From assembly GCA_041687575.1 (NCBI GenBank), contig JAWLBS010000213.1, positions 1 to 9,058 of the forward strand: a stretch of 9,058 nucleotides of DNA, written 5' to 3'. The notes below the pieces were generated by a model. The model was not told where the DNA came from and searched no databases. It was given only the letters and a program-made list of their open reading frames with translations. Below, one piece after another: positions 8,461 through 9,058 of this stretch (the first letter of the stretch is position 1; each line of letters starts with the position of its first letter). Origin of the DNA: JANYLN01 sp041687575. Lineage in GTDB: Bacteria; Planctomycetota; Phycisphaerae; UBA1845; JANYLN01. A program made the position numbers and the translations under genes.

Positions 8461-8480
8461 CCTTCCGCAGATTTCGCAGA
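8461..8480 (-). repeat. Inverted copy of the AATCTGCG nonamer segment
   Basis: These 20 bases are the exact reverse complement of 5002-5021. They begin 3 nt after the hydrolase stop codon. Confidence 0.8.
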
Positions 8481-8484
8481 ACGG

Positions 8485-8519
8485 CAGTTACCAGTTGCCA
8501 GTTGCCAGTTGCCAGTGAA
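8485..8519 (+). repeat. Heptamer tandem array CAGTTGC
   Basis: Five consecutive 7-bp units: CAGTTAC, then CAGTTGC three times, then the diverged CAGTGAA. Two units of the same family occur inverted at 1938-1951. Confidence 0.85.
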
Positions 8520-8603
8520 CGACTGGAACAGTCCGGCGCAGACTTTACAGGTTATTGAGCATGGATAGTGAGTAAAGCAGTCGTTGCCGTTGCTTGAGCC
8601 CCG

Positions 8604-8680
8604 ACACCTGTCCCCTGCCGTTATCGTTCATCCGCGCTGGAATCCGTGTTCATCCGTGGCTGATATTGCTGTTGTTGTCT
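8604..8680 (+). repeat. Composite tandem-repeat element, copy B
   Basis: This copy carries the same order as copy A without the heptamer expansion: ACCTGTCCCCTG, GTTATC, two TTCATCCG/ATCCGTG-type units, an exact 25-bp match to copy A at 8642-8666, and then a shorter GTT triplet run (about 8668-8678). The nonamer part is not found downstream here but is present inverted at 8461-8480. Confidence 0.75.
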
Positions 8681-8705
8681 TACTTCGTACCACTAACCTG
8701 TATCT

Positions 8706-8724
8706 TCTTTGCGCGCCGCAAAGA
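8706..8724. repeat. Small palindrome, 8-bp arms
   Basis: TCTTTGCG (8706-8713) pairs perfectly with CGCAAAGA (8717-8724) around a 3-nt loop. It lies between convergent genes, but no T-run follows on either strand, so terminator activity is not supported. Confidence 0.45.
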
Positions 8725-8753
8725 CTTTAGGGGACAGCTGTGGCTGTTTCACC

Positions 8754-8777
8754 TTGTCATGTTGTCACGTTGTCACG
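8754..8777 (+). repeat. Octamer tandem repeat TTGTCACG
   Basis: Three adjacent 8-bp units: TTGTCATG (8754-8761), TTGTCACG (8762-8769) and TTGTCACG (8770-8777). It lies 33 bp from the methyltransferase stop codon. Confidence 0.8.
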
Positions 8778-8810
8778 GCGACTCTGGTTGCGGCTACCGG
8801 CCGCGGCGCC

Positions 8811-9058
8811 TCACATCCCGCGCACGATAGGGTCGATCACGGCCAGATAGCCGCCGTCTCGCCAGGTGGTGATCGGGCCATCGCAGGTCGGCAGGTGCAG
8901 GTGGGCGTCCAGGACGATCCATTCGGCCTGGCCGGTCATTACCTCCTGCAGGACCTGCCCGTCCTCCTCCGGCTCGATGCTGCAGGTGCTGTAAACGACG
9001 CGGGCGCCGACCTCGGCGGCGATGTCCAATGCCCGGCGGAGCATGGCGATCTGCGTGG
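8811..9058 (-). CDS. RsmB/NOP2/Sun-family RNA (cytosine-5) methyltransferase, C-terminal part
   Basis: The last 81 residues of a gene that runs in from beyond the right edge, ending at TGA (8813-8811). The visible part begins TQIAMLRRALDIAAEVGARV, followed by VVYSTCSIEPEEDGQ. This is the motif VI block of SAM-dependent m5C methyltransferases acting on rRNA or tRNA, and the Cys in TCS is the catalytic nucleophile in characterised members. The tail ends DGGYLAVIDPIVRGM, where family members usually have a DGFFxAxL strand, so the strand is conserved in style and extended by a few residues. The ATG at 9042-9044 is internal, because the frame stays open and family-like up to the window edge. RsmB, RsmF or an archaeal/eukaryal-like NSUN subgroup cannot be told apart without the N-terminus. 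Confidence 0.88.
   Translation of the reverse strand, partial: TQIAMLRRALDIAAEVGARVVYSTCSIEPEEDGQVLQEVMTGQAEWIVLDAHLHLPTCDGPITTWRDGGYLAVIDPIVRGM

Larger units (their letters stand above)
8458..8810. other. Intergenic region between the hydrolase and methyltransferase genes
   Basis: No gene is supported. The stretch is built largely of short repeats: an inverted copy of the nonamer-containing 20 bp (8461-8480), a heptamer array (8485-8519), copy B of the composite element (about 8604-8680), a small palindrome (8706-8724) and an octamer array (8754-8777). Both flanking genes are read toward it (convergent), yet no hairpin followed by a T-run is present on either strand. Confidence 0.6.

Noticed and set aside
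8594..8830. 78-codon plus-strand frame with a hydrophobic stretch
   Set aside because: Its sequence is the translation of the repeat element (the IRVHPWLILLL part comes from the ATCCGTG and GTT repeats), and it overlaps the methyltransferase end.

Overview
The window is GC-rich bacterial chromosome, about 9 kb. Intergenic DNA full of short tandem repeats, genes without clear Shine-Dalgarno sequences, a PilZ protein, and a copper ATPase with YHS arms together suggest a Planctomycetota (PVC-group) or similar environmental bacterium. This is an inference from style; no taxonomic marker gene is complete here.

Layout, left to right. (1) 1-283: the ragged 3' end of a plus-strand gene, possibly with a frameshift or overlapping reading frames. 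(2) 454-935: a compact plus-strand unit with a near-consensus sigma-70 promoter, a leader of about 200 nt, a strong Shine-Dalgarno sequence, a 31-codon hydrophobic miniprotein gene, a GC hairpin and a textbook intrinsic terminator. (3) 998-1492: a minus-strand PilZ-domain protein. (4) 1493-1970: intergenic DNA with three 35-bp tandem repeats and a palindrome abutting the end of copA. (5) 1971-4622: minus-strand copA-like P1B-1 copper/silver ATPase with two YHS and two zinc-ribbon-like heavy-metal-binding modules at its N-terminus. (6) 4623-5067: intergenic DNA with a candidate copA promoter and a composite tandem-repeat element. (7) 5068-6855: minus-strand tandem AAA protein, first domain degenerate and second intact, Ycf46-like. 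(8) 7021-8457: plus-strand membrane-anchored alpha/beta hydrolase, divergent from the AAA gene across 165 bp holding an inverted repeat. (9) 8458-8810: intergenic DNA with a second copy of the composite element. (10) 8811-9058: minus-strand 3' end of an RsmB/NOP2/Sun-type RNA cytosine-5 methyltransferase.

No multi-gene operon is evident; most genes look like single transcription units. CopA would export Cu(I)/Ag(I), but no copper regulator or chaperone is visible. The AAA and hydrolase genes share a divergent control region and are bracketed by copies of one repeat family, so co-regulation is possible, but no shared pathway can be read from the sequence. The least explained parts are the 454-935 miniprotein unit, the AAA/hydrolase pair and the composite intergenic elements. 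I found no rRNA, tRNA, CRISPR array, transposase or prophage gene.
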